A DNA stretch of 64,000 bases, from NCBI GenBank assembly GCA_003506435.1, contig DOAQ01000010.1, positions 62,001-126,000 of the forward strand. Direction: 5' to 3'. Position 1 is the stretch's first letter; each line of letters opens with the position of its first letter. The notes beneath the pieces are model-generated. The model searched no databases and had not been told where the DNA came from. It was given only the letters and a program-made list of their open reading frames with translations. Below, one piece after another: positions 49,537 to 58,765 of this stretch. The stretch comes from Prolixibacteraceae bacterium. GTDB lineage: Bacteria > Bacteroidota > Bacteroidia > Bacteroidales > Prolixibacteraceae. The translations under genes and the position numbers were made by a program.

Positions 49537-51368
49537 GCACGATTCCGACACACACATTCCCGCTTTTTGTTGTCCCGTTCCTGATCGGATTATTATTTAT
49601 TTCCGTCTGGTTACTTTTCCTTTTCCTAAAATGGATTGGTGAGCTCGACCGAAACGGACTGGTAAAATTCGGACAAAATATTCTCACCAAGAAAACCCTC
49701 CGGGCTATCGGCGAAGTTTTCATGGAAAGCCTGCTGCACCGCAAACTGTTTCGCAAAAACCCGCTGCTTGGTTACATGCACATGTGTTTCGCATTTGGCT
49801 GGTTCATGATTATTTTAATCGGCAAACTCGAAGTAATTGCCTATTCCGGAAAAATCACAGCGCGCCCGTATGTCGCTATTTTCTTCAAGCATTTTGTTTC
49901 TCCGGAAGAAAAATTTGTGCGTTCCGGCATGTATTCTTTCCTGATGGACTTCTTCCTGCTGATGATCCTCAGTGGTTTGTTCCTCGCCGCGCTGAAACGG
50001 TTCCGCAGCAAAACGCTGGGCATGACCCACACCACCCGCCACAATCGCATCGACCGATGGACACTTGCTTTTTTATGGCTCATTTTCCCGGCCCGTTTCC
50101 TTGCCGAAAGCATTGCTTCGGGTAGCGAAGGATACAGCTTTTTGACCGGTCAAACCGGTCGCTTGCTGGCTTCTTTTCTGCCGGTCCAACAAATGGAGAT
50201 CCCTTTTTGGTGGATTTATTCCATCGCGTTGTTTGGCTTTTTTATTTTGCTGCCTTTTTCGCGTTACATGCACATTCCCACCGAAGTGGCTTACATTTTC
50301 CTAAAAAACTGGGGATTGGACAAACGGAGGGTCAATCGCGGATTTACCAATTTTGAAATTTACTCGTGTTCGCGTTGTGGCGTGTGCATCGATGTTTGCC
50401 AATTGAAAACACAGGCGGGAATTGGCACGGTGCAGGCCGTGAATTTCACCCGCGACATACGAAGCGGCAGTTTATGCGAAGAAGACCTGAAGAACTGCCT
50501 GATGTGCGGCCGGTGCAACGAAGCCTGTCCCGTGGGCATCGACATCACCCTTCAAAAACAAATGTATCGCGGACAATTTGCCCGTTTCGATAAAAATGAA
50601 TTTACCTATCTGAATACACCAACGCCAGCCGAACAATCAACCGTTGTTTATTTCCCCGGCTGCATGTCGTCGTTGAGTCCGGGCATTGAGCAGTCGATGG
50701 TGAAAATTATGGAGCAGGCCGGAGAAGATTTCAAGGTGTTGGGCGACGAGCAAAGAGCCTGTTGCGGACGGCCCATGCTTTTGTCGGGTAATACCGAAGC
50801 AGCGCAAAAACTGATCGCTTTCAACCGCGATTTTATTCTTTCGTCCAATGCCAAAATGCTGGTTACCTCCTGCCCTATTTGTTATAAAATGTTCAGGGAA
50901 AACTATCAACTTCCAATACCTGTTTTGCATCACAGCGAATATTTGCTGCAACTGGCCGAAACCGGAAAAATAGAGATGGAAAAGCAGCAACTTCGCATGG
51001 TTTATCACGATCCCTGCGATTTGGGGCGTGGCTCGAAAATTTACGACCAGCCGCGACAATTGCTGCAACAGGCCGGAACGCTTGTTCCTTCAAATTTTGA
51101 ACGCGAAAACGCATTGTGTTGCGGGGGCAGTTTGGGTAATACAAAAATCAATCAGGCAAGTAAAGATAAAATCACAAAACATTTGGTCGAAGAACTGAGC
51201 GCCCCCAACCCGGAATTACTGGCAACCGCCTGCCCGGTTTGCAAGCGCACCATTGCCCGCCATTCGTCAATAAAAGTGATGGATATTGCCGAAGTGGTTG
51301 CGGAAAACATCCGAAAAAAGACAATTCAACCGAATGTAAAAGAAGAATTTGAATCTTTATTGAAATAA
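49533..51368 (+). CDS. HdrDE-like membrane fusion: haem-b-type membrane domain plus ferredoxin plus two CCG modules
   Basis: 611 residues. Part one (about 1-260) has five to six membrane helices (PLFVVPFLIGLLFISVWLLFLFL, GYMHMCFAFGWFMIILIG, FLMDFFLLMILSGLFLAAL, IDRWTLAFLWLIFPARFLAE, FWWIYSIALFGFFILLPF) with histidines of the NarI/HdrE cytochrome b type. Part two (about 280-335) has two [4Fe-4S] motifs (CSRCGVCIDVC, CLMCGRCNEACP). Part three (about 370-600) has two complete CCG modules (FPGCMSS, ACCGRPM, SCPICYKM; HDPCDLGR, LCCGGSLGN, ACPVCKRT). The architecture matches HdrE-HdrD fused, or DsrK joined to DsrM. It would link the soluble Hdr subunits to the quinone pool. Last gene of the operon. 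Confidence 0.92.
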   Translation: MSTIPTHTFPLFVVPFLIGLLFISVWLLFLFLKWIGELDRNGLVKFGQNILTKKTLRAIGEVFMESLLHRKLFRKNPLLGYMHMCFAFGWFMIILIGKLEVIAYSGKITARPYVAIFFKHFVSPEEKFVRSGMYSFLMDFFLLMILSGLFLAALKRFRSKTLGMTHTTRHNRIDRWTLAFLWLIFPARFLAESIASGSEGYSFLTGQTGRLLASFLPVQQMEIPFWWIYSIALFGFFILLPFSRYMHIPTEVAYIFLKNWGLDKRRVNRGFTNFEIYSCSRCGVCIDVCQLKTQAGIGTVQAVNFTRDIRSGSLCEEDLKNCLMCGRCNEACPVGIDITLQKQMYRGQFARFDKNEFTYLNTPTPAEQSTVVYFPGCMSSLSPGIEQSMVKIMEQAGEDFKVLGDEQRACCGRPMLLSGNTEAAQKLIAFNRDFILSSNAKMLVTSCPICYKMFRENYQLPIPVLHHSEYLLQLAETGKIEMEKQQLRMVYHDPCDLGRGSKIYDQPRQLLQQAGTLVPSNFERENALCCGGSLGNTKINQASKDKITKHLVEELSAPNPELLATACPVCKRTIARHSSIKVMDIAEVVAENIRKKTIQPNVKEEFESLLK

Positions 51369-51475
51369 TACACTCCGGGAAAAAATGTTCCTGTAATTTT
51401 GCATTCCTGTATGATACAAATAATGGGATGGTAATTTTATTTTGAAGAAACTTACAAACCTAATTATATCCTGTT

Positions 51476-53581
51476 ATGAAGAAATTAGCTTTCTTGTTTT
51501 TAGCATTTATTCTTATGATTTCATGTATAAATCAGAAAATTGAATATCCGGTTACCAAAAAAGCGGATGTAACCGACGACTATTTCGGCACGGCGGTGGA
51601 AGACCCTTATCGTTGGCTTGAGGATGATAATTCGGCAGAAACAGCCGAATGGGTGAAAGCGCAGAATGAGGTAACTTTTGCCTACCTCGAAAAACTTCCG
51701 TACCGCGAAGAAATCCGCAAACGCCTGACCGAATTGATGGATTATCCGCGCTACTCAACCCCTTTTAAAGAAGCCGGAAAATATTATTTCTTTAAAAACA
51801 ACGGATTACAGAACCAAAGTGTTTTGTATGTAACCGATCAACTAAACGGCGAACCGGTGGAGGTACTCGACCCGAATAAACTTTCGGAAGACGGAACGGT
51901 TGCTCTTTCCGGGGTTGAAATCACGGAAGATGGCAAGTACATGATTTATAAAATTTCGCGCTCCGGCTCCGACTGGAACGAAATTTTTATAAAAAACCTC
52001 GAAACCGGAGAATTGCTGAAAGACCATATCGAGTGGGTGAAATTTTCCGGGGTTGATTCGTACGACGACGGCTTCTTTTACAGCAGCTACGACAAACCCG
52101 AAGCAGGCAGCGAACTCTCGAACGCAAACGAATACCACAAAGTTTATTACCACAAACTGGGTACGGCTCAGGCCGAAGACCAGTTGATTTACGAGGATAA
52201 AGAACATGCCAAGCGGAATTGCTATGCCGGGGTTTCCGAGGACAATCGCTTTCTGATTGTCTCTATGTCGGAAACAACCAGCGGCAACGCTCTTTCTGTA
52301 AAAGATTTGAATGACAAAAAAGGGGAGCTGGTTCCGGTAATTACCACTTTCGATAATGATTTCAACGTGATTGGAACAATTGGCGACGAGTTGTTTGCCC
52401 TTACCAATTGCGATGCGCCAAAATACAAACTGGTAAAATTTAACCTGAAAAATCCGGGAAAAGAAAACTGGACAGAGATTATTTCTGAAAAGGAAAATGT
52501 ATTGCAATCGGCAGGTCTCATAGGTGGTAAAATTGTTACTCTTTATATGAAAGATGCACGCAGCGTAATGCAGGTTTACAATTACGATGGTGCGTTTGAT
52601 TACGATGTTGAACTTCCGGGAATCGGAACAGTTAATACTATTTCAGGAAAAATGGACGACCCGATTGCTTTTTACGATTACACCTCGTTCAACACACCCG
52701 GCGAAATTTATAAATTCGATTTCACGACCCAAAAATCGACTCTGCATTATCGTCCTGAAGTGAAATTCAATCCTGATGATTTTGAAGTGAAACAGGAATT
52801 CTATGCCAGCAAAGACGGCACAAAAATCCCGATGTTTATTGTCCATAAAAAAGGATTGGCGCTAAATGGTAAAAACCCGACTTTGCTTTACGCTTACGGC
52901 GGTTTCAATATCAGTATAACCCCTTCGTTCTCGACCACCCGCCTTGCTTTTTTTGAGAATGGCGGCGTTTACGCGGTGGCTAATCTTCGTGGTGGTGGCG
53001 AGTATGGCGAAGAATGGCATTTGGCCGGAACAAAAATGAAAAAACAAAATGTTTTCGACGATTTTATTGCGGCTGCCGAATACCTGATCAGCCAAAAATA
53101 TACATCAAATAATAAACTGGCTATCATGGGAGGCTCGAATGGCGGTTTGCTGATCGGCGCGGTGCTGAACCAACGTCCCGATTTGTTTAAAGTGGCTTTT
53201 CCGCTGGTCGGTGTAATGGACATGCTCCGCTACCATAAATTTACCATTGGCTGGGCCTGGGCCGGAGACTACGGAAAAAGCGACGACAGTAAGGAGATGT
53301 TTGAATGCCTGTACGGGTATTCTCCGTATCACACCATTATAAAAGACGGGAAATACCCGGCAGTACTGGCCGGAACTGCCGATCACGACGACCGGGTAGT
53401 GCCCGCACACACCTTTAAATACATGGCCCGCTTGCAGGAATACAATGCCGGGAAATTACCGGTACTTGTGCGTATCGACGTAAAAGCCGGTCACGGAGCG
53501 GGAAAACCAACCACTAAAGTCATCGACGAATACACCGATATGTGGTCATTCCTTTTCTATCATTTGGGGATAAAAATGTAA
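51476..53581 (+). CDS. prolyl oligopeptidase family serine peptidase (S9A), lipoprotein
   Basis: 701 residues with an N-terminal lipoprotein-type signal (MKKLAFLFLAFILMISCIN, cysteine at 17), so probably periplasmic or surface-bound. It begins with the S9A signature TDDYFGTAVEDPYRWLEDDNSAETAEWVKAQN, then the beta-propeller domain. Catalytic triad: Ser in IMGGSNGGLLIGA near 550, Asp in DHDDRVVPAHTF near 641, His in DVKAGHGAGKPTTK near 675. Hydrolyses peptides after proline, generally only short ones. Stands alone 107 bp after the hdr operon; a terminator follows. Confidence 0.95.
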   Translation: MKKLAFLFLAFILMISCINQKIEYPVTKKADVTDDYFGTAVEDPYRWLEDDNSAETAEWVKAQNEVTFAYLEKLPYREEIRKRLTELMDYPRYSTPFKEAGKYYFFKNNGLQNQSVLYVTDQLNGEPVEVLDPNKLSEDGTVALSGVEITEDGKYMIYKISRSGSDWNEIFIKNLETGELLKDHIEWVKFSGVDSYDDGFFYSSYDKPEAGSELSNANEYHKVYYHKLGTAQAEDQLIYEDKEHAKRNCYAGVSEDNRFLIVSMSETTSGNALSVKDLNDKKGELVPVITTFDNDFNVIGTIGDELFALTNCDAPKYKLVKFNLKNPGKENWTEIISEKENVLQSAGLIGGKIVTLYMKDARSVMQVYNYDGAFDYDVELPGIGTVNTISGKMDDPIAFYDYTSFNTPGEIYKFDFTTQKSTLHYRPEVKFNPDDFEVKQEFYASKDGTKIPMFIVHKKGLALNGKNPTLLYAYGGFNISITPSFSTTRLAFFENGGVYAVANLRGGGEYGEEWHLAGTKMKKQNVFDDFIAAAEYLISQKYTSNNKLAIMGGSNGGLLIGAVLNQRPDLFKVAFPLVGVMDMLRYHKFTIGWAWAGDYGKSDDSKEMFECLYGYSPYHTIIKDGKYPAVLAGTADHDDRVVPAHTFKYMARLQEYNAGKLPVLVRIDVKAGHGAGKPTTKVIDEYTDMWSFLFYHLGIKM

Positions 53582-53619
53582 AAACAGATTTTTTGGTATC
53601 ACTCAAATATTGTACTTTT

Positions 53620-53659
53620 AAAATCCCGGAACAGGTTGTTCCCGGGATTTTTTATTTTC
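53620..53659 (+). terminator. terminator after the prolyl oligopeptidase
   Basis: Stem AAATCCCGGAACA/TGTTCCCGGGATTT with one bulge (53620-53650), then a TTTTTTATTTT tract, ending 5 bp before the deoxynucleoside kinase ATG. Confidence 0.85.
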
Positions 53660-53663
53660 TGAA

Positions 53664-54302
53664 ATGAATATCAACTATCTGGTAATAGAAGGAAATATCG
53701 GTGCAGGAAAAACAACATTAGCCCAGATGATTAGCCGGGATTACAATGCCAAACTGGTGTTGGAGCAATTTGCCGACAACCCTTTCCTGCCTAAATTTTA
53801 CCAGGAACCCGACAAATATTCGTTTCCGCTCGAAATGTCGTTTCTGGCCGAACGGTACAATCAGTTAAACCGTGAATTACAAAACTTCGACCTGTTTAGT
53901 TCATTCACGGTTTCCGATTATTATTTTATGAAATCGCTGATTTTTGCACAAAATACCTTGCAGGCCGACGAATACAAATTATACCAGCAATTTTTCAAAA
54001 TCATTTATGAAAAAATGCCGAAACCCGATTTGTATGTATACCTGCATCTGGATACTAAGAATCTGCTCCACAATATTGAAGCCCGGGGGCGTGACTACGA
54101 AAAACAAATTGATCCGGGATATTTGGAAAAAATAGGCCAAGGCTATTTTAGTTTTTTTAAGCAACAGGGCGATTTTCCGATAGTAATTATCGACACAAAT
54201 GGCATTGATTTTGTACACAACACTGACCATTATAAAATAGTACTGGATGTAATCTTTAAAAATGAATATAAAAGCGGGATTAACAGGGTCTTATTAGGGT
54301 AA
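53664..54302 (+). CDS. deoxynucleoside kinase (dNK family)
   Basis: Phosphorylates deoxynucleosides for nucleotide salvage. 212 residues. P-loop GNIGAGKTT (10-18), substrate-site VLEQFADNPFLPKFY near 33 (the EpxxNPFL form), FAERYNQL, the DRS-like region VSDYYFMKSLIFA near 89 and the lid RGRDYEKQIDPGYLEKI near 146 with the R-x-R-x-x-E pattern. Typical dGK/dCK-like enzyme of Gram-negative anaerobes; the exact base specificity is not readable. The ATG lies just after the T-tract of the preceding terminator, so a promoter within or downstream of that terminator is needed. Confidence 0.93.
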   Translation: MNINYLVIEGNIGAGKTTLAQMISRDYNAKLVLEQFADNPFLPKFYQEPDKYSFPLEMSFLAERYNQLNRELQNFDLFSSFTVSDYYFMKSLIFAQNTLQADEYKLYQQFFKIIYEKMPKPDLYVYLHLDTKNLLHNIEARGRDYEKQIDPGYLEKIGQGYFSFFKQQGDFPIVIIDTNGIDFVHNTDHYKIVLDVIFKNEYKSGINRVLLG

Positions 54303-54319
54303 AATATTGCCAATAATCC

Positions 54320-54349
54320 TTTCATTTATTTAAAACATTGTTATTTTTG
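54320..54349 (+). promoter_or_regulatory. promoter of the TPR lipoprotein
   Basis: TTTC at 54320-54323 and TATTTTTG at 54342-54349 with an 18-bp spacer, 46 bp before the ATG at 54396. Confidence 0.6.
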
Positions 54350-54395
54350 TGAATGTTAACCGAAATTTATAAATTCAATTTCTAATACTGTCAAA

Positions 54396-56150
54396 ATGAA
54401 AAGATTTAACTTTAAACCTCTAGCCTCTATTGTATTGGCTGCATTGCTTTTATCAAGCTGCGCAGGCCTGAAAAAAATGAAAAAGAACGCCGACCAGATT
54501 GACTTCAAGGTAACCCCTGAAATCCTTGAAACTCATGCTGGCAAAGTAAATGTTGCCATTGATGGCGTTTTCCCTGCCAAGTATTTCAACAAAAAGGCCA
54601 CACTTATTGCCACGCCTGTTTTGAAATACAAAGACGGAGAAAAAGCTCTCACCCCGGTAACTTTACAAGGCGAAAAAGTGGACGCCAACAACAAAGTGAT
54701 TTCGTACACTACCGGCGGAAACTTCTCTTACAAAGACAACACTGCATTTGCTGACGCAATGAGATTGTCTGATCTGGAAGTCCGGATTACTGCGTCGAAA
54801 GGTGCAAAAAGCCTTGATTTCGATCCGATTCAAATTGGTAAAGGCGTACTTGCAACCTCTACGCTGGTGCTGAACTACCCGTCTCCGATTTTGGGAGTAC
54901 GCAGGGAAGCCAACACAACCGGCAAATACGATCCGAACATCGACCCGTTCCAGAGGATTGTTCCCGACGACTACACTGCTGACATCCATTACCTGATCAA
55001 CAAGTCGGACATCCGCAAAACAGAATTAACTGCGGAAGATATTACCAAACTGAAACAGTACACCAAAGATGCTTTTGAAGCAGAACGTAAAGAACTGAAA
55101 GGCATTGAAGTTTCGGCTTACGCATCGCCGGATGGTGAACTCGATTTGAATACCAAACTTTCAGGAAAACGTGAATCAACTTCTTCTGAATTTGTAAAAA
55201 GTACTTTGAAAAAGGAAAAAATCGAAGCTCAGTTAAAAACAAAATTCACTCCTGAAGACTGGGAAGGTTTCAAGGAAATGATGGAAAAATCAAGCATTCA
55301 GGATAAAGAATTGATCTTGCGCGTACTTTCAATGTACACCGATCCTGAAGTTCGCGAACGCGAAATCAAAAATCTTTCGGCTGCCTTTACTGCTGTTGCC
55401 GACCAGATTCTTCCTCAATTGCGTCGTGCAAAAATTACTACCAGCATCGAGCTGATTGGTAAAACCGATGAAGAAATTGCTGCATTGGCCGATTCTGATC
55501 CGGCTTCTTTGAATCCTGCCGAATTGTTGTATGCTGCAACTTTAACAAAAGACAAAAACAAACAACTGGCTATCTATAATTCGATGATGAAAGTTTACCC
55601 GGACGACTGGAGAGGTTATAACAACGCAGGTATGGTTCTGGTAAATCAATTCAAATATTCCGATGCAAAAAGTCTTTTCGAAAAAGCTGAAAAACTGAAA
55701 AACAACGAACCTATCATCAAAAATAACTTAGGCGCTGTTGCACTGTTCGAAGGCGATCTCGCAAAAGCGGAAGCATACTTTGGAGCCGCTTCAGGCGCAG
55801 GCAAAGAAGTTAATTACAACCTGGGTATTTTGGCCATCAAAAAAGGCGAATACGAAAAAGCAGTTAAATTATTCGGCGATTCTGATTCTCCGAATGTTGG
55901 TCTGGCAAAAATTTTGGCCGGCGACAACAACGGCGCTCTCAAATCACTGGAAAACTGTACCTGGGAAGGTTGCTACATGAAAGAATATTTCAAGGCTATT
56001 GTTGGTGTTCGCACAGCCAAAGAAAACCTGATGTTCGAAAGCCTTCAGAAAGCAGTTGAAATGAAACCTGAACTGAAAGCAAAAATTGCTACCGATATGG
56101 AATTTGCAAAATACTTTGAAGATCCAAAATTCAAGGCTATTGTAGACTAA
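54396..56150 (+). CDS. TPR-containing envelope lipoprotein
   Basis: 584 residues. Lipoprotein signal MKRFNFKPLASIVLAALLLSSCAGLKK (lipobox LSSC). About residues 35-170 form a beta-rich domain (VTPEILETHAGKVNVAIDGVFPAKYFNKKATLIATPVL). About 185-340 resembles an OmpA/peptidoglycan-binding-like alpha/beta region (LKGIEVSAYASPDGELDLNTKLSGKRE, as in OmpA-like YASPxGxxxxNxxLSxxRA). About 375-580 are tetratricopeptide repeats (WRGYNNAGMVLVNQFKYSDAKSLFEKAEKL, AYFGAASGAGKEVNYNLGILAIKKGEYEKAVKLF). This combination is common in the phylum and probably ties the outer membrane to peptidoglycan or to protein complexes. Its tidy codon use and strong promoter suggest high expression. Confidence 0.85.
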   Translation: MKRFNFKPLASIVLAALLLSSCAGLKKMKKNADQIDFKVTPEILETHAGKVNVAIDGVFPAKYFNKKATLIATPVLKYKDGEKALTPVTLQGEKVDANNKVISYTTGGNFSYKDNTAFADAMRLSDLEVRITASKGAKSLDFDPIQIGKGVLATSTLVLNYPSPILGVRREANTTGKYDPNIDPFQRIVPDDYTADIHYLINKSDIRKTELTAEDITKLKQYTKDAFEAERKELKGIEVSAYASPDGELDLNTKLSGKRESTSSEFVKSTLKKEKIEAQLKTKFTPEDWEGFKEMMEKSSIQDKELILRVLSMYTDPEVREREIKNLSAAFTAVADQILPQLRRAKITTSIELIGKTDEEIAALADSDPASLNPAELLYAATLTKDKNKQLAIYNSMMKVYPDDWRGYNNAGMVLVNQFKYSDAKSLFEKAEKLKNNEPIIKNNLGAVALFEGDLAKAEAYFGAASGAGKEVNYNLGILAIKKGEYEKAVKLFGDSDSPNVGLAKILAGDNNGALKSLENCTWEGCYMKEYFKAIVGVRTAKENLMFESLQKAVEMKPELKAKIATDMEFAKYFEDPKFKAIVD

Positions 56151-56171
56151 TCAATTCAATTCAAGCATAAT

Positions 56172-56206
56172 AAAAAAGCGGCCTTTTCGGGTCGCTTTTT
56201 TATTTT
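56172..56206 (+). terminator. terminator after the TPR lipoprotein
   Basis: AAAAAAGCG-GCC...GG-GTCGCTTTTTT stem-loop with T-tract (and A-tract on the other side), 22 bp after the stop codon; it may also serve the minus-strand gene at 56223. Confidence 0.85.
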
Positions 56207-56222
56207 CCGGAAACCGGCAATG

Positions 56223-56414
56223 CTAGTTCATAAACTTCTTCTGATTGTACTTTACTGCAACCTGCTGCCGTTCTTCTGCTGAAAGCGATTTCATATATGC
56301 TTTCCAGCCGGGGCAAAAATTGATATGCCAGCGCCAGAAACGCCCGATAAACGATTTTGGGTTCTGATCATACTTCGCCCTCATCGAACATTCATTGCAT
56401 TTTATTTCACTCAT
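56223..56414 (-). CDS. small conserved cysteine-motif protein
   Basis: 63 residues of unknown function. Cysteines at CNEC (5-8 region) and CPGW (near 34), a strongly basic aromatic core KSFIGRFWRWHINFCPGWKAYMKSL and an amphipathic C-terminal helix (SAEERQQVAVKYNQKKFMN). The pattern KCNECSMRAKYDxNPKSFxGRFWRWHxxxCPGWKxYMKSL looks conserved among small hypothetical proteins of the phylum (from memory, not searched). Three cysteines and a histidine could bind zinc. Its own start at 56414 is supported by the MSEIKCNEC N-terminus. Convergent with the TPR lipoprotein. Confidence 0.7.
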   Translation of the reverse strand: MSEIKCNECSMRAKYDQNPKSFIGRFWRWHINFCPGWKAYMKSLSAEERQQVAVKYNQKKFMN

Positions 56415-56500
56415 AGCCTGTTGATTTTTTGATTTGTCAAGAAAAGTATTACATTTTTTTGAATCTGAAAATCAGTTTGCCAATAAAATTTTGATCAGAA

Positions 56501-56537
56501 AAAATACCGGGTTCAAAATACATGAATCCGGTATTTT
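56501..56537 (-). terminator. terminator after the heparinase-like gene
   Basis: AAATACCGG/CCGGTATTT stem with inner TTCA/TGAA pairing (56501-56537), followed by TTTTTTCTG on the minus strand, 22 bp after the stop at 56559. Confidence 0.85.
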
Positions 56538-56558
56538 ACAAACTATTTGTGAACGACT

Positions 56559-58511
56559 TTATTTCGCTGAAATTACAAACGATGCCTGATCTTTCATTTT
56601 GGGAGAAATAAACTCAAAATTGATTCGAAAAATCCGGTCGCCCCATTTTTGCAGCACTCCCTGATCTTCTTCCGTTTCAAACTTAATTTTTTCAATTTTG
56701 AGGCTCATTTTTCTTGCGTCGTATCGGAGAATGAAATCTTTTTTATCACCGGTCTCATTTTGATAATGAATAACCAGTTGCCCCGGATTGATCACTTCAG
56801 CCGGATAAACAGTCATAAAATGTTCGGTAATTTGTTCCGCTTTTCTCAAATTGAAAATATCAGTGAGCATCACCTGTTTGCCTCGTTTATACTGAATTGT
56901 CCGTTGTAAACTATTGATTCCTGCATCATCAGGAAAAGCCTTTGAAATATCCAGCGAATATTGAACAGAATTGTCGGATGCCTGGTATTTCACATCGGAT
57001 GCCTCGTATTCCCTGCCGACCAACTGGGTTTTCCCGTTCACCGTGGGCAGGTTATGGTAATCGGAGCAGTTGTACCATATTTCGTACCGACGACTGCTGA
57101 ATGTCTTTTTCGTATATGTTCCGCGGCCAACATCGATTAATAAAGGTAAGCCATCGTAAAAAACAACAAAGTTGCCAATGTCGTTGTGATTGTGGCTTTC
57201 GGCATTGTGCCCTCCCTTGGCTGCCACAAAAAAGCCGTCAGTTGTACCTTCGCTATCGCGGGCAGCCATTACCTGAAGGCCGGGCAGCCAAACATCCTTC
57301 GGAAGAGGCAGGCGCTTTTCAGCCCTCAAAAATTCATTCTGTAAAAACAATTCATACAGATTTCGGAAGAAATGGAACTTGGTCAGTTCACCGGAGGGTC
57401 CCTGTTGGTAATATGCCCCGAAAACCATCATATCGTTGTCGCCAATTGCTTTTCCAAACCGGTAGATCATGCTGGCCGACATGCCCGGCTGCGGATCGGC
57501 ATCAGCAAAATTCAGAAAATATTTCTCACTGATCTGGGCCCGGTAAATATACCTGCCCATATTTTTTATCTTTTCATCTTCGAATACATAATCAAATGCC
57601 CCGTTGGTCACTTCATTCAGCATCGCAAGGTTATCGAATAACGATGCTGCCGCCGCCCCCCAGTAACTTGGCCCTTCGTCGCAACCGCCATCAGCCGGGT
57701 ATGGGTTGACAAACTGATCGAGCACCTCCATGATTTTGTATACCATCGCGGTTCGTTTCTCGTTGTTCTTCTCCAGCAACAAGGCAGTATTCAACCAGTT
57801 GGAACAAATCCAAGGAGTCCAGTTGTTCGTTACCAAACGGCCTCCGAATTTTGCTCCCATCCACCAATGTGATTTTTCCATCGCAGGTTCAAAAATGCGT
57901 TTGTTGGTTTCGTAATAAATCCGTTCGCGTATCTGAGGAGAAACAGCATCCAGCTTTTCACCCATAAAATAGTCGATCCAGGCCAGGAACGTGGCTGTTT
58001 CAGCAGCAAAAAGGTCAACAATCGGATCACGTACATCAACCAAACCATTGTACTCGGCTCCACCCGGCAAATGGGCAGGTACGCCCCACCACGACTCTTC
58101 GCAGATGGACCATATCCCATCAATAACCTGATCGGTAAAACGGCCTTTATTTTCATAGATTTCAGCCAGCAATAAAGTGCCCAAAACCCTTCTTTTATTA
58201 AAACTGATAGCTTCATACTCCGTGCGGTTACCGTTCCTTACGATCAACATTGACTTTGTTGCCGGAATGTATGGCCATTCAAAATTCAGGTACTCTTCAG
58301 CTTTTGAAAGATAACTTTCCATCAGTTGCCGGTCGGCACGGCTCCATCCTTCACGATCATCAATTCTAGGAAAGGGAAGCCATGAAGTCTGAGAAATGAT
58401 ACTATGGGAGAGCTGTTCCTTTGTGATTTTTCCGGAAAGCAGATCCTGGGATTGCGCAATCGAATGCACAAAAAGTCCAAAAAATAAGAAAACACATACT
58501 GGTTTCTTCAT
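56559..58511 (-). CDS. heparinase II/III family-like polysaccharide lyase
   Basis: 650 residues with a signal peptide (MKKPVCVFLFFGLFVHSIAQ). An alpha/alpha toroid fills the N-terminal 370 residues (LTNNWTPWICSNWLNTALLLEKN, ADGGCDEGPSYWGAAAASLFDNLAML) and a Hepar_II_III beta domain follows with the signature AAKGGHNAESHNHNDIGNFVVFYDGLPLLIDVGRGTYTKKTFSSRRYEIWYNCSDYHNLPTVNG (about 425-490), where the HNHND histidines and the tyrosine are catalytic-type residues. Degrades uronate-containing or related polysaccharides outside the cytoplasm; the substrate is unknown. No SusC/D or sulfatase lies nearby, so it is not in a classic polysaccharide utilisation locus. Confidence 0.88.
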   Translation of the reverse strand: MKKPVCVFLFFGLFVHSIAQSQDLLSGKITKEQLSHSIISQTSWLPFPRIDDREGWSRADRQLMESYLSKAEEYLNFEWPYIPATKSMLIVRNGNRTEYEAISFNKRRVLGTLLLAEIYENKGRFTDQVIDGIWSICEESWWGVPAHLPGGAEYNGLVDVRDPIVDLFAAETATFLAWIDYFMGEKLDAVSPQIRERIYYETNKRIFEPAMEKSHWWMGAKFGGRLVTNNWTPWICSNWLNTALLLEKNNEKRTAMVYKIMEVLDQFVNPYPADGGCDEGPSYWGAAAASLFDNLAMLNEVTNGAFDYVFEDEKIKNMGRYIYRAQISEKYFLNFADADPQPGMSASMIYRFGKAIGDNDMMVFGAYYQQGPSGELTKFHFFRNLYELFLQNEFLRAEKRLPLPKDVWLPGLQVMAARDSEGTTDGFFVAAKGGHNAESHNHNDIGNFVVFYDGLPLLIDVGRGTYTKKTFSSRRYEIWYNCSDYHNLPTVNGKTQLVGREYEASDVKYQASDNSVQYSLDISKAFPDDAGINSLQRTIQYKRGKQVMLTDIFNLRKAEQITEHFMTVYPAEVINPGQLVIHYQNETGDKKDFILRYDARKMSLKIEKIKFETEEDQGVLQKWGDRIFRINFEFISPKMKDQASFVISAK

Positions 58512-58551
58512 GATAAGTTGGTTAGACAGTTAGAATTTAAAGTAATACAAA

Positions 58552-58575
58552 TAAGCCCCCGTTTCCGGGGGCTTA
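58552..58575 (-). terminator. hairpin in the heparinase leader
   Basis: 10-bp perfect stem TAAGCCCCCG/CGGGGGCTTA with a 4-nt loop, 40 bp upstream of the heparinase ATG on the minus strand, followed by TATTTGTATTACTTT. It may be a second terminator for the upstream gene or a leader structure; the T-tract is weak. Confidence 0.45.
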
Positions 58576-58684
58576 AAATCCACATACTAAAATTATTTCA
58601 AAATCCAGGGTATTCCCCTGCCCTCAAAGATAAACAATTTGCTCTTTTAAAGACTGATGATGACTAACATTTTGATTTTTAAAG

Positions 58685-58721
58685 CAAAAAAATCCCACCT
58701 TCAGAAATTAGAAGATGGGAT
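58685..58721 (-). terminator. terminator after the Gfo/Idh/MocA gene
   Basis: ATCCCATCTTC/GAAGGTGGGAT stem (58692-58721) followed by TTTTTTTG on the minus strand, 45 bp after the stop at 58766. Confidence 0.85.
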
Positions 58722-58765
58722 CCGGACGCAATTCGTATTACCGAATTGACTGATTTATTTCTTTT

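Noticed and set aside
58552..58575. REP-like GC-rich element related to the methionine operon repeats
   Set aside because: The sequence (AAGCCCCCG stem) differs from the CTCCCC/GGGGAG type; kept only as a hairpin.
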